Source of the DNA: Polynucleobacter sp. MWH-UH35A | GTDB taxonomy: Bacteria > Pseudomonadota > Gammaproteobacteria > Burkholderiales > Burkholderiaceae | DNA: 64,000 nucleotides | Assembly: GCF_018687075.1 (NCBI RefSeq) | Contig: NZ_CP061285.1 | Location: 992,001 to 1,056,000 of the forward strand | Reading direction: 5' to 3' | In this document: piece after piece, positions 55,743 through 64,000 of the stretch | How positions within the stretch are numbered: the first letter of the stretch is position 1 | Layout of the letters: every line of letters begins with the position of its first letter | Translations under genes and position numbers: made by a program | Notes under the pieces: generated by a model | What the model saw: the letters and a program-made list of their open reading frames with translations, nothing else | Told to the model about the DNA's origin: nothing | Database searches by the model: none

Positions 55743-55795
55743 CGTATTGCTAGCCATATAGCTCTAGCTTCTGCCTAGACATCGAAAGAAGACTT

Positions 55796-57181
55796 ATGCA
55801 ACTCTCCCCATCCATTTTCAAAGCTTATGACATTCGCGGCATCATTGATCAGACTCTAGATCCATCGATTGCAAGGTTGATTGGCCAAGCATTTGGTACG
55901 GAGATGCGTGAGCTCGGTGAAACTGAAATCGTCATTGGTCGTGATGGTCGTTTATCTGGACCCAGCTTGATTGAGGCTTTAACTGAAGGATTGTTATCAA
56001 CCGGTATTGACGTGATTGATTTGGGAATGGTTGCAACGCCAATGGTGTACTTTGGAGCCAATCAGGTACTTAATGGCAAGAAACCCAAGTCCGGCATCAT
56101 GATTACCGGTAGCCACAACCCCCCTAACTACAACGGTTTCAAGATGGTTCTGGGTGGTGCAGCAATTTACGGCGATCAAATACAAGCTTTGCGAAAGCGC
56201 ATTGAAGCCAAGCAATTTATTGCTGGTCAAGGCAGCCGCTCTACTTTTGACATCTTCCCAATGTACTTAGAGCGCATTGTGAGCGATGTGAAGTTGGCTC
56301 GCCCTATGAAAATTGTGGTGGATTGCGGCAATGGCGTTGGCGGTGCATTTGCAGGCAAGTTATTTAAGGCATTGGGCTGCGAAGTGCAAGAACTCTTCTG
56401 TGAGGTCGATGGTCATTTTCCGAATCACCACCCAGATCCAGCACATATTGAGAACCTGCAAGATCTCATCAAAAATCTAGAGACTACTGACAATGAACTC
56501 GGTCTCGCCTTTGACGGTGATGCCGATCGTTTAGGTGTTGTCACTAAAGATGGTCAAGTGATTTTCCCAGACCGTCAAATGATGCTTTTTGCTAAAGATG
56601 TACTCTCACGCAATCCAGGCGGCCAAATTATTTATGACGTTAAGTGCACCCGCAATCTCGCTACTTATGTGAAAAAGCATGGTGGTGAGCCACTCATGTG
56701 GAAAACCGGTCACTCTTTAGTCAAAGCCAAGCTCAAAGAAACTGGAGCCCCTTTAGCTGGAGAAATGTCTGGCCATATCTTCTTTAAAGATCGTTGGTTT
56801 GGTTTTGATGATGGTCTCTATACCGGCGCACGTTTATTAGAAATTCTCAGCAAAGAAAAGAATCCAAGCGTCACACTCAATGATTTACCAAGTGCGATTT
56901 GCACACCAGAATTACAACTGGCATGCGCCGAAGGTGAGCCTTTTGCTTTGCTTGAAACAATTAAGGCCAATGCCAAATTCCCTACTTCCGAATCCATCAA
57001 TACGATTGATGGTGTCCGTGTTGAATATGCCGATGGTTTTGGTTTGGCTAGGCCATCTAATACCACCCCAGTAGTCGTAATGCGCTTTGAGGCCGACAGC
57101 GAAGAGGCAATTGCAAGGATTCAGGCGGAATTTAAGGCAGTGTTGTTGGCTGCCAAGCCTGATGCAAATCTGCCATTCTAG
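55796..57181 (+). CDS. Phosphomannomutase/phosphoglucomutase
   Basis: This is a 461-residue alpha-D-phosphohexomutase of the AlgC/ManB type that moves phosphate between C6 and C1 of glucose or mannose for nucleotide sugar and polysaccharide synthesis. The catalytic phosphoserine is Ser106 in MITGSHNPPNYNGFK. The Mg2+ loop is Asp240, Asp242, Asp244 in FDGDADRLG. The sugar-specificity loop reads GEMSGHIFF, the form shared by dual-specificity PMM/PGM enzymes, and the phosphate-binding RPSNTTP is at the C-terminus. It is co-directional with pgi and nadA. Confidence 0.93.
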   Translation: MQLSPSIFKAYDIRGIIDQTLDPSIARLIGQAFGTEMRELGETEIVIGRDGRLSGPSLIEALTEGLLSTGIDVIDLGMVATPMVYFGANQVLNGKKPKSGIMITGSHNPPNYNGFKMVLGGAAIYGDQIQALRKRIEAKQFIAGQGSRSTFDIFPMYLERIVSDVKLARPMKIVVDCGNGVGGAFAGKLFKALGCEVQELFCEVDGHFPNHHPDPAHIENLQDLIKNLETTDNELGLAFDGDADRLGVVTKDGQVIFPDRQMMLFAKDVLSRNPGGQIIYDVKCTRNLATYVKKHGGEPLMWKTGHSLVKAKLKETGAPLAGEMSGHIFFKDRWFGFDDGLYTGARLLEILSKEKNPSVTLNDLPSAICTPELQLACAEGEPFALLETIKANAKFPTSESINTIDGVRVEYADGFGLARPSNTTPVVVMRFEADSEEAIARIQAEFKAVLLAAKPDANLPF

Positions 57182-57221
57182 GGGGCCCAACCTATATTAT
57201 TAGGTTCAAGTAATATTTCTT

Positions 57222-58349
57222 ATGAATTCAACTGCTAGCGCCCCTATTGCCTTTGATTACCCACAGCAAGATGCTACTGGGGTGACTTGTACTGCTCAAG
57301 CTTGGGCCAAGACCCCTCCTCAACTCCATGGCACAGAAAAAGCAGCTGTCATTGCTCGCATTAAGCAGTTGCTTTTGGAGAAAGATGCAGCCTTAGTAGC
57401 TCACTACTATGTGGATGGTGACATTCAGGATTTAGCTTTATCTACTGGCGGCTATGTAGCCGACTCCTTGGAGATGGCGCGCTTTGGTAAGAATCACCCC
57501 GCCAAGAATCTCATTGTTGCCGGCGTGCGTTTCATGGGTGAGTCTGCCAAGATTCTCAGTCCCGAGAAACGTGTCTTCATGCCAGATCTTGATGCAACCT
57601 GCTCGCTGGATTTAGGTTGTGATGCTACTGACTTTGCTGCTTTCAGAGCGGCGCATCCTGATCGCGTTGTCGTGGTCTACGCAAATACTTCTGCTGCAGT
57701 GAAAGCGCAAGCGGATTGGATGGTAACAAGTTCTTGTGCATTAGATATTGTTCATCAACTCAAAGTTGAAGGTAAAAAAATTCTTTGGGCACCCGATCGT
57801 CATTTAGGACGCTACATTCAAGAAAAAACAGGCGCCGATATGTTGTTGTGGAATGGTGCCTGCATTGTTCATGATGAATTTAAAGCCGTTGAATTAGAGA
57901 TGCTCAAAGCTGCTCACCCGAATGCCATGATCTTGGTTCATCCTGAATCCCCACAAGCAGTGGTCGACCTTGCAGACGTCGTAGGCTCTACCTCTGCCAT
58001 GATTAAGGCTGTTGTAGAGGGATCTGCCACTGAATACATTGTTGCTACTGATAGGGGTATTTTGCATCGCATGCAGCAACTGGCACCTCATAAGAAATTG
58101 ATTGAAGCCCCTACTGCTGGTAATAGCGCTACTTGCAAAAGCTGTGCGCATTGTCCGTGGATGGCCATGAATGGCTTACAAGGCATATTAGATTGCCTGG
58201 AGAATGCCTCTGGTGAAATTTTCATCGATGAACCTATTCGTGCGCAGGCATTGGGCTGCATTGAGCGCATGCTTGATTTCACCAAAAATCATCCTGACTT
58301 ATTAGCAAAGGCGCAGCATGGCTTTGTTAAAAATATTGGCGCCGCTTAA
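57222..58349 (+). CDS. nadA: Quinolinate synthase
   Basis: This is a 375-residue 4Fe-4S enzyme that condenses iminoaspartate with dihydroxyacetone phosphate to quinolinate in NAD synthesis. Cluster ligands are Cys127 (ATCSLDLGC), Cys214 ([10 protein letters not shown]) and Cys311 (CKSCAHCPW). The substrate-binding [12 protein letters not shown] and the [12 protein letters not shown] segments are intact. The first 35 residues are a family-typical extension. nadC follows after 53 bp; nadB is nearby on the other strand. Confidence 0.96.
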   Translation: MNSTASAPIAFDYPQQDATGVTCTAQAWAKTPPQLHGTEKAAVIARIKQLLLEKDAALVAHYYVDGDIQDLALSTGGYVADSLEMARFGKNHPAKNLIVAGVRFMGESAKILSPEKRVFMPDLDATCSLDLGCDATDFAAFRAAHPDRVVVVYANTSAAVKAQADWMVTSSCALDIVHQLKVEGKKILWAPDRHLGRYIQEKTGADMLLWNGACIVHDEFKAVELEMLKAAHPNAMILVHPESPQAVVDLADVVGSTSAMIKAVVEGSATEYIVATDRGILHRMQQLAPHKKLIEAPTAGNSATCKSCAHCPWMAMNGLQGILDCLENASGEIFIDEPIRAQALGCIERMLDFTKNHPDLLAKAQHGFVKNIGAA

Positions 58350-58402
58350 TTTAGTTATTTATTTCTCTTTCGATTTTTTCTTTTAGATAGATATTGTTTT
58401 TC

Positions 58403-59257
58403 ATGTTCGATTACAACGAAACCTTAGAGCAAGCTCGTCAACGCAATATTGCCGATGCCTTAATGGAAGATATTGGCACTGGCGACTGGACAGCCAAACT
58501 CGTTCCCAGCAAACCAGTCAAGGCGCAGCTCATTGTTCGCCAGGAAGCCGTTCTTTGTGGAGTCGATTGGTTTGAAGGAACACTTAAGAGGCTTGACCCT
58601 AATGCAAAAGTAACTTGGCACTATTTAGAGGGCGACCTCATGAAGTCAGATACTAAGGCTTGCGATATTGAAGCCGACTCTCAAGCTCTCCTTTCTGCTG
58701 AACGCACCTGCATTAACTTCTTACAAACGCTTTCGTGGACTGCTAGCATTACGCGTCAACACGTTGATGCAATAGCAGGCGCTAGTCCCAATCCCAAAGG
58801 TTGTGCTGTATTGGATACTCGTAAGACGATTCCTGGGTTGCGCCAGGCTCAGAAATACGCAGTTCTTGTAGGCGGCGGTAAAAATCAACGTCTAGCACTC
58901 TGGCATGGCATCTTGATCAAGGAAAACCATATAGCTGCTGCTGGTAGCGTGACCGCCGCACTAAAGAATGCTATCGCCCTTAATTCTGGGGTGGATATTC
59001 AGATTGAAGTTGAGAATTTTGATGAATTAGAAGAGGCATTGGCTGCTGGAGCTAAGAGCATTTTGATCGATAACTTCAATACCGAGCAAATGAAGCAAGC
59101 GGTTGCTATTACTGCTGGACGTGCTTTGCTGGAAGCCTCAGGCGGCATCAATTTAGATCAAATGCGTGCTATTGCCGCCACTGGAGTTGATCGCATCTCC
59201 CTTGGGAAGCTGACCAAGGATGTGCGTGCGGTTGATTTCTCAATGCGCATTCTTTAA
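58403..59257 (+). CDS. nadC: Nicotinate-nucleotide pyrophosphorylase (carboxylating)
   Basis: This is a 284-residue enzyme that turns quinolinate and PRPP into nicotinate mononucleotide. Motifs seen are ALMEDIGTGDWTAKLVP, the RTCINFLQTLSWTASITRQ helix, DTRKTIPGLRQAQKYAVLVGGGKNQR and LIKENHIAAAGS, with the C-terminal ATGVDRISLGKLT. The start is ATG 58403; an upstream in-frame TTG at 58394 adds only three residues. It is the last gene of the plus-strand nadA-nadC pair. Confidence 0.95.
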   Translation: MFDYNETLEQARQRNIADALMEDIGTGDWTAKLVPSKPVKAQLIVRQEAVLCGVDWFEGTLKRLDPNAKVTWHYLEGDLMKSDTKACDIEADSQALLSAERTCINFLQTLSWTASITRQHVDAIAGASPNPKGCAVLDTRKTIPGLRQAQKYAVLVGGGKNQRLALWHGILIKENHIAAAGSVTAALKNAIALNSGVDIQIEVENFDELEEALAAGAKSILIDNFNTEQMKQAVAITAGRALLEASGGINLDQMRAIAATGVDRISLGKLTKDVRAVDFSMRIL

Positions 59258-59332
59258 GAATTTTCAATAAATTCGGATCCAAATTATAGAATTTCCTACA
59301 GACTTAATGTATCCTATTGGCTACAGTAGGGC

Positions 59333-59623
59333 ATGCATGAAATAAGGAAAACGGAAGAATTTAAAGCTTGGCTGGACGCCCTAAATGACTTAATGGGAAG
59401 GGCAAAAATTCAAACAAGAATTAAACGATTAGCTGAGGGCAATCAAGGGAATGTGAAATTCGTTGGTAGCAAAGTCTTTGAAATGAAAATTGATTTTGGA
59501 CCGGGCTACAGGATTTATTACACAAAACAAGAGAATACGGTTTACCTTCTCCTTATCGGAGGCAGCAAAAGAACTCAAGTTAAGGATATCCAGATCGCTA
59601 AACTTTTGGCTAAAAATTTGTAA
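59333..59623 (+). CDS. RelE/ParE-superfamily toxin, HigB/killer-protein type
   Basis: This is a 96-residue basic protein of the family known as putative addiction module killer protein. The features seen are TEEFKAWLDALNDLMGRAKIQTRIKRL, then GNVKFVGSKVFEMKIDFGPGYRIYYTKQ and a strand-rich end with GGSKRTQ. RelE-fold toxins of this kind usually cleave mRNA on the ribosome. Toxin comes first and antitoxin second (8-bp gap), the HigBA order. Short inverted repeats (CCTAC/GTAGG) precede the ATG and may be an operator. It sits in a slightly AT-rich insert between nadC and nadB. Confidence 0.87.
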   Translation: MHEIRKTEEFKAWLDALNDLMGRAKIQTRIKRLAEGNQGNVKFVGSKVFEMKIDFGPGYRIYYTKQENTVYLLLIGGSKRTQVKDIQIAKLLAKNL

Positions 59624-59631
59624 AGAATGAT

Positions 59632-59940
59632 ATGAAAAAAACGATTACGAGCCCCTATGATGTAGCAGAACATTTACGCACACCAAAAGAAATGGCCCTT
59701 TATCTACAGGCATGTATTGAAGAATCCAACGGAGATGCAGCATTCATAGCCAAAGCACTTGGAGATATTGCACGTGCCAAAGGAATGGCACAAGTAGCCA
59801 ATGAATCTGGACTCTCGAGGGAAAGTCTCTATAAGGCCCTCTCTGGAGATCGTATACCCGGCTTTGATACTGTTCTCAAGGTGCTAACAGCTCTTGGCCT
59901 ATGTTTACATGCAAAGCCTATCGGCAAAATACGCACTTAA
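59632..59940 (+). CDS. HigA-like antitoxin (addiction module antidote)
   Basis: This is a 102-residue protein with a Cro/Xre-type helix-turn-helix (AFIAKALGDIARAKGMAQVANESGLSRESLYKALSG, about 39-75). The N-terminal SPYDVAEHLRTPKEMALYLQACIEE is typical of the TIGR02684-like antidote family. It should bind the upstream toxin and repress the pair's promoter through its DNA-binding domain. The gene ends 7 bp from the convergent TAXI gene without a visible terminator. Confidence 0.88.
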   Translation: MKKTITSPYDVAEHLRTPKEMALYLQACIEESNGDAAFIAKALGDIARAKGMAQVANESGLSRESLYKALSGDRIPGFDTVLKVLTALGLCLHAKPIGKIRT

Positions 59941-59947
59941 TTTACTC

Positions 59948-61321
59948 TTACCTACCCTTGTAAATTAACTGCTTCTCTAGCGCATTGCGGATAAATTCAA
60001 TATTGTTTCGCAGGCTATAGCATTCAGCGGTTGCGAGCTTTGCCGCCTTAGATCGCAGTATCCTGCGCTCCATCTCGTTGAGTACCTCTAGATATTCACC
60101 GCGACGGGCCGGATCAAAGTTTTCGATGGTATTTTTCTCGAACTTATCAAGCTCTTTGTAGATTGAGTTAATTTGCTTCTTCGCTAGATTTGTTCTGTAA
60201 GTTGGAATCGATTTGATAACAGGATACGCAAAAGCAGCAAAAGGTAACAACAAGAAGAACATGCGCTCCAAGAACTCCGCTAGCCAGAATGGCAAATACT
60301 TCATCAAAGTTGGAGTGCCTTTTTCGTAGAAGAATTTCGCCTCATCGCTTAAAGGAGCTTCGGTATTCATATAAGCTGGGAACTCTCCTGCTTTGGAGAA
60401 ATACGATTTTGCTCCATTTATTTCTCGTGCAGCCTCTAAAAATAAGACCTGAATTGCTGGGTGCAATCGATTATCAATTAAGAGGTTTGTAGTTGTAGAT
60501 ATCAACTGAATGGGGTGATCTGGGATATTTTTACCAAGGTCAAATCCTCCCATCGGTACGGAAACCTCTTCAAAATACGGCAACAACCGAGCATAGGCAT
60601 CTGCTCGCCCAAAATTTACCAATCTTATGTCGGGATTTCTGATTAACTTTTGAACATTTGGTGAATCAAAACCATCTACCAAAATAACAGCATCAATTTC
60701 GCCGCGCGCTAAGGCATTTACCCCCTCAGCGTTAGCTAGGCTTAGTAAATTAGGGGCATCTCCATTTAAGCCATTGAGTTTAAAAATACTCAGCGCTTGC
60801 GTGCGCGTTCCACTTCCTACCGGACCAATATTGATTTTTAGTTTTGCAATGTCTCTATCAGAAACATGCATGCTTTCATTGAAAGCATTCTTGCGATAAA
60901 ACATCCATACCGGCTCATAGTCAACGCTACCAAGGGATTCAACGCCAGCCAGATTGTCAGATGCAATCATGCCGCCCTGCACAAAGGCCGCTTGGATGGG
61001 ATCTTTGCGGTCAATCAGATGCTGAAGATTTTCCTTTGAGCCATGGGTCTCTACCAGTTTAAGTTCGATACCTTTTTTCTGAAAATAAGTCTTATATTTT
61101 TCACCCAATACTTTGTAGGAGCCACCAACACCAGTCGCCATCATTACATGCTTGGGTGGTGCAGGCTTAGAAAACCAAATGAGAACAGCCAAGGCAAGGA
61201 TTAATAGAAAAAGAAGTGGCCAGATCTCTTTTAAAACACTGATCCAGCTCTTGATTTCATCTGCGGCGGTTTGATACACCGCGGAGATATGTTCGTAGAC
61301 TTCTTCTTTAAAGCTGGCCAT
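59948..61321 (-). CDS. TAXI family TRAP transporter solute-binding protein, membrane anchored
   Basis: This is a 457-residue protein with an N-terminal transmembrane helix (about 33-50). A TAXI-type periplasmic binding domain follows (about 58-330: HVMMATGVGGSYKVLGEKYKTYFQ, KINIGPVGSGTRTQALSIF, ALARGEIDAVILVDGFD). A second hydrophobic segment lies near 343-365 with a cytoplasmic helical tail. Usual TAXI receptors are cleaved and free in the periplasm; this one is anchored at both ends. No DctQ/DctM genes are nearby. AGGA precedes the ATG. The ligand is unknown. Confidence 0.82.
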   Translation of the reverse strand: MASFKEEVYEHISAVYQTAADEIKSWISVLKEIWPLLFLLILALAVLIWFSKPAPPKHVMMATGVGGSYKVLGEKYKTYFQKKGIELKLVETHGSKENLQHLIDRKDPIQAAFVQGGMIASDNLAGVESLGSVDYEPVWMFYRKNAFNESMHVSDRDIAKLKINIGPVGSGTRTQALSIFKLNGLNGDAPNLLSLANAEGVNALARGEIDAVILVDGFDSPNVQKLIRNPDIRLVNFGRADAYARLLPYFEEVSVPMGGFDLGKNIPDHPIQLISTTTNLLIDNRLHPAIQVLFLEAAREINGAKSYFSKAGEFPAYMNTEAPLSDEAKFFYEKGTPTLMKYLPFWLAEFLERMFFLLLPFAAFAYPVIKSIPTYRTNLAKKQINSIYKELDKFEKNTIENFDPARRGEYLEVLNEMERRILRSKAAKLATAECYSLRNNIEFIRNALEKQLIYKGR

Positions 61322-61383
61322 GAAATTCCTCGTGATATTCGCTTAGCTTATCACCAAAAACCTGGTTTTATGGCGCAAGAAGC

Positions 61384-63051
61384 TTAAGAGGCCGTTTCAC
61401 TCTCAGCACCCTCCGCTTGAGGGGTCAGAATGGTTGGATAGGACACAGCCCATGTCCCAGGGTAGTCGCGGCTGTAATGCAAACCACGGCTTTCTCTGCG
61501 CATGAGGGCCGAACGCACAATGAGCTCTGCGCACTCCAATAGATTTCTAAGTTCAATGAGGTCGCGCGTCACCTTAAAGTTAGCGTAATACTCCTGTACT
61601 TCATATCTAAGCAATTTAATTCTGTGGAGCGCTCGCTCTAAACGACGATTGGTTCTAACTATGCCCACATAATTCCACATCAATGAACGAAGCTCATCCC
61701 AGTTATGGGAAATAACGACCTGCTCATCCGCATCCTCAACCTGACTCTCATCCCAGAGCGGTAAATTTGGCATCGCCGGAGTCTTTAGACTGGAGATGTC
61801 TTCTGCGGCAGCCTTACCAATCACAACGCACTCTAAGAGTGAGTTGCTTGCCAAGCGATTAGCACCATGCAAACCAGTGTAAGTCGCCTCTCCTACCGCA
61901 TAGAGCCCGGGTAAATCCGTGCGACCCTTGAGATCGGTGACCACACCACCACAGGTGTAATGCGCAGCGGGTACAACCGGGATCGGCTCTTTGGTGATTT
62001 CTAAACCGAGACTCATGCAGCGCGCATAGATCATCGGGAAATGCTCTTTTACAAATGCTTCACCCAGATGAGTGGCATCTAGATGAACATAATCTAAGCC
62101 GTGCTTCTTCATCTCAAAGTCGATAGCTCTGGCAACAATGTCGCGGGGAGCTAATTCATTACGGTCATCATGCTCTGGCATAAAGCGAGTGCCATCAGGC
62201 AACTTCAGTAAACCACCCTCACCACGCATCGCTTCAGTAATCAGAAAAGTGCGATCACTGGGGTGATACAAGCAAGTCGGATGAAATTGAATGAATTCCA
62301 TATTGCCAACGCGGCAACCTGCACGCCAGGCCATGGCAATGCCATCACCTGTAGCCGTATCAGGATTACTGGTGTAACGGTAAACCTTACCAACACCGCC
62401 TGTTGCAAGCACTACTGACTTCGCTTGAATGGTTTCTACCCGATTATTTTTAATATCGAGTGCGTAAACGCCGTAACAACGGTTTGGCGTGGTGCGCTGC
62501 GTTTTAGCATCTAGGTGACGATTGGTAATGAGATCAAGTGCAATCCAATGCTCCAAGATCTGAATATTTTTATGGGCTTTGGCTTTATCTAGTAGTACTT
62601 CATGGATGGCTTTTCCCGTTGCATCGGCAGCATGCGCAATGCGACGGTGACTATGTCCGCCTTCTCGCGTTAAGTGCAAGCCCATGGGACCAGATTTATC
62701 TTCTGTGAATGGAACACCCTGCTCTACCAACCAACGAATGGCGTCTGCACTTTCCTCGGCGATATAGCGTGCAGTCGATTCCACCACAAGTCCTGCACCC
62801 GCATCCAAGGTATCAGCCACATGAGAATCGATGCTGTCATGCTCTTTATCTACGACCCCAACAATGCCACCTTGTGCCCATGCGGTTGCTGCTTCGCCCA
62901 AGCCTCGTTTAGCCATCAAAATCACCGGCTGAGACTCAGCCATATGGAGGGCAACAGTCAATCCAGCCAATCCGGCCCCAATAATGAGGACAGGAAGCTC
63001 GGCTTTGCCGTTAGTGTTGGAGGTGGGTTTAGAACTGGCCATGGAGGTCAT
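61384..63051 (-). CDS. nadB: L-aspartate oxidase
   Basis: This is a 555-residue flavoprotein that oxidises aspartate to iminoaspartate, the first step of de novo NAD synthesis and the substrate supply for NadA. The FAD motif [19 protein letters not shown] is near residue 20. Active-site segments [21 protein letters not shown] and [13 protein letters not shown], and the C-terminal helical domain with [10 protein letters not shown] are all present. The start may be ATG 63051 or 63042. It faces nadA-nadC across the toxin-antitoxin and TAXI genes. Confidence 0.95.
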   Translation of the reverse strand: MTSMASSKPTSNTNGKAELPVLIIGAGLAGLTVALHMAESQPVILMAKRGLGEAATAWAQGGIVGVVDKEHDSIDSHVADTLDAGAGLVVESTARYIAEESADAIRWLVEQGVPFTEDKSGPMGLHLTREGGHSHRRIAHAADATGKAIHEVLLDKAKAHKNIQILEHWIALDLITNRHLDAKTQRTTPNRCYGVYALDIKNNRVETIQAKSVVLATGGVGKVYRYTSNPDTATGDGIAMAWRAGCRVGNMEFIQFHPTCLYHPSDRTFLITEAMRGEGGLLKLPDGTRFMPEHDDRNELAPRDIVARAIDFEMKKHGLDYVHLDATHLGEAFVKEHFPMIYARCMSLGLEITKEPIPVVPAAHYTCGGVVTDLKGRTDLPGLYAVGEATYTGLHGANRLASNSLLECVVIGKAAAEDISSLKTPAMPNLPLWDESQVEDADEQVVISHNWDELRSLMWNYVGIVRTNRRLERALHRIKLLRYEVQEYYANFKVTRDLIELRNLLECAELIVRSALMRRESRGLHYSRDYPGTWAVSYPTILTPQAEGAESETAS

Positions 63052-63163
63052 ATTCTAAAGGGCAAAGGAGAAACTTGTTCTGACACGACCTTAAATCAAC
63101 CTATATCAATCCAATAGCATGTGGAGGGTTCTAAGCAAATCAAGCAGGAAGTTATGTAAGACC

Positions 63164-63472
63164 CTACCAAACCTCTTTGCCAACAGGTTTTGCCTCAAGC
63201 CATTCATCATCTTCATTTGAGCGCTTCATATCCGGACTCCAATTCGCAAGCAATTCATCCAGCTGAAATTGCGCTTGCTTTGTAGGCTTGGGATCTGACA
63301 GGGATACTAATAAGTTAGCAATGAAGGTTGCAAATAAATCGGGATTATCAATCGCTGCTCGGCCTACTTTTACCCAAAATTCAATTTGAGCTTGAATAGT
63401 ACGACGCTCAAACCTTGCCTCTCTCTTTGCCGCCTCATATAAATCGTGATTAATTTTGATTAATCTGCTCAT
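63164..63472 (-). CDS. ParD-like antitoxin family protein without a toxin
   Basis: This is a 102-residue protein whose N-terminal half (SRLIKINHDLYEAAKREARFERRTIQAQIEFWVKVGRAAIDNP) looks like a ribbon-helix-helix DNA-binding domain of the ParD-like family. The C-terminal half is acidic and probably disordered. GGGGG stands 6 nt before the ATG. No partner toxin frame is seen on either side, so it is an orphan or acts as a plain regulator. The nearest genes are nadB and the formate dehydrogenase gene. Confidence 0.7.
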   Translation of the reverse strand: MSRLIKINHDLYEAAKREARFERRTIQAQIEFWVKVGRAAIDNPDLFATFIANLLVSLSDPKPTKQAQFQLDELLANWSPDMKRSNEDDEWLEAKPVGKEVW

Positions 63473-63535
63473 TAGATACCCCCATAAAGATCTTTTACTA
63501 CAAAATTGGGCATCTTGAAAACAAGGTCTCTTAAC

Positions 63536-63563
63536 AAAAAAGTTCCCAATAGGGAACTTTTTT
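63536..63563. terminator. Terminator after the formate dehydrogenase gene
   Basis: aaaaagttccc pairs with gggaactttttt around a 3-4 nt loop, with A/T-runs on both sides that make it functional in either direction. It lies 26 bp beyond the fdh stop on the minus strand. Confidence 0.85.
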
Positions 63564-63588
63564 GAATTGCTAGTACCGTATTTTGTTG

Positions 63589-64000
63589 TTAAACGTTTGA
63601 CATTTCCCTGGAACCGCCTGGGGCATTAGTTCCGTATCCCATGATCCTGGCTGCCTCTCCACCTTTGGAGAGTTTCACAGCGCAATACTTAAACTCCGGA
63701 ATCTTGCCAAATGGATCTAGGGCTGAATTGGTAATCAAGTTAGCAGCAGCCTCATAGTAAGCAAACGGAATGAAGATAACACCTCTTGGTGTGCCGTCAT
63801 CTCTTCTCACGTGGATACCAACCTCACCACGGCGAGACTGAACAGTAATCACATCACCAGCCGATACGCCTAACTGAGCCATATCTTCACCATTCATCGA
63901 TACGGTAGCCATTGGCTCAATCGCATCCAACACCGTGGCACGACGCGTCATGCTGCCGGTATGCCAATGCTCTAACTGACGACCCGTGATCAATACAAAT
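63589..64000 (-). CDS. Formate dehydrogenase alpha subunit, C-terminal part only
   Basis: The last 137 residues of a molybdopterin oxidoreductase run off the window edge. The part seen is the molybdopterin-dinucleotide binding domain: ITGRQLEHWHTGSMTRR, MNGEDMAQLGVSAGDVITVQSRRG, then GVIFIPFAYYEAAANLITNSALDPFGKIPEFKYCAVKL. This matches the catalytic subunit of NAD-dependent formate dehydrogenases (FdsA type), which oxidise formate to CO2. The upstream catalytic Cys or Sec region is outside the window. The stop codon is followed by a strong terminator. Confidence 0.88.
   Translation of the reverse strand, partial: FVLITGRQLEHWHTGSMTRRATVLDAIEPMATVSMNGEDMAQLGVSAGDVITVQSRRGEVGIHVRRDDGTPRGVIFIPFAYYEAAANLITNSALDPFGKIPEFKYCAVKLSKGGEAARIMGYGTNAPGGSREMSNV

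Overview
The window looks like a chromosomal segment of a freshwater betaproteobacterium, most probably Polynucleobacter (Burkholderiaceae). The reasons are moderate GC, compact spacing, orphan Bug-type tricarboxylate receptors, the ilvB-ilvH-ilvC-psd-pssA-leuA order, the secG/tRNA-Leu/nuoA junction, and a sigma factor/DUF3619/DUF3106/RDD cluster. This assignment rests on gene order and protein style, not on a database search. No insertion sequence, prophage, CRISPR array or rRNA operon is visible, and no gap without a gene exceeds 300 bases.

Region 1 (1-20.9 kb, minus strand): rpsO, pnp, a quinone oxidoreductase, tpiA, secG, tRNA-Leu and the complete 14-gene complex I operon nuoA-N run in one direction, ending in a terminator, a Nudix hydrolase and a truncated DUF1178 gene. 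The rpsO-pnp spacer is long and rich in hairpins.

Region 2 (21-28.6 kb): branched-chain amino acid synthesis (ilvB, ilvH, ilvC, leuA) is interleaved with phosphatidylethanolamine synthesis (pssA, psd). In front of leuA lies a complete transcription attenuator missed by ordinary gene calling. It has a 29-codon leader peptide containing 10 leucines, a strong terminator, and a leader segment able to pair with the terminator's first arm. This is the most interesting signal in the window.

Region 3 (28.6-38.7 kb): a sigma factor is translationally coupled to a one-TM DUF3619 protein (candidate anti-sigma), followed by DUF3106 and RDD proteins. Then, on the minus strand, come an FtsX-like permease without its ATPase, an SDR protein with a degenerate active site, a Bug receptor, and a four-gene MCE lipid transporter with overlapping genes and a STAS-MlaE fusion.

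Region 4 (38.7-47.4 kb): tRNA-Arg and greB diverge from an 18-bp spacer with a symmetric -10-like palindrome. They are followed by spoT, rpoZ, gmk, yicC, then rph, rdgB, hemW and a second Bug receptor.

Region 5 (47.4-64 kb): a secreted alkylsulfatase, an orphan histidine kinase, a beta-barrel protein and a small membrane-anchored protein made of two related repeats. Next come tRNA-Ser, an L-2-hydroxyglutarate oxidase-like gene, pgi and a phosphohexomutase. NAD synthesis genes nadA and nadC are separated from nadB by a RelE/HigB-type toxin-antitoxin pair and a TAXI receptor. An orphan ParD-like antitoxin and the 3' end of a formate dehydrogenase alpha gene close the window.
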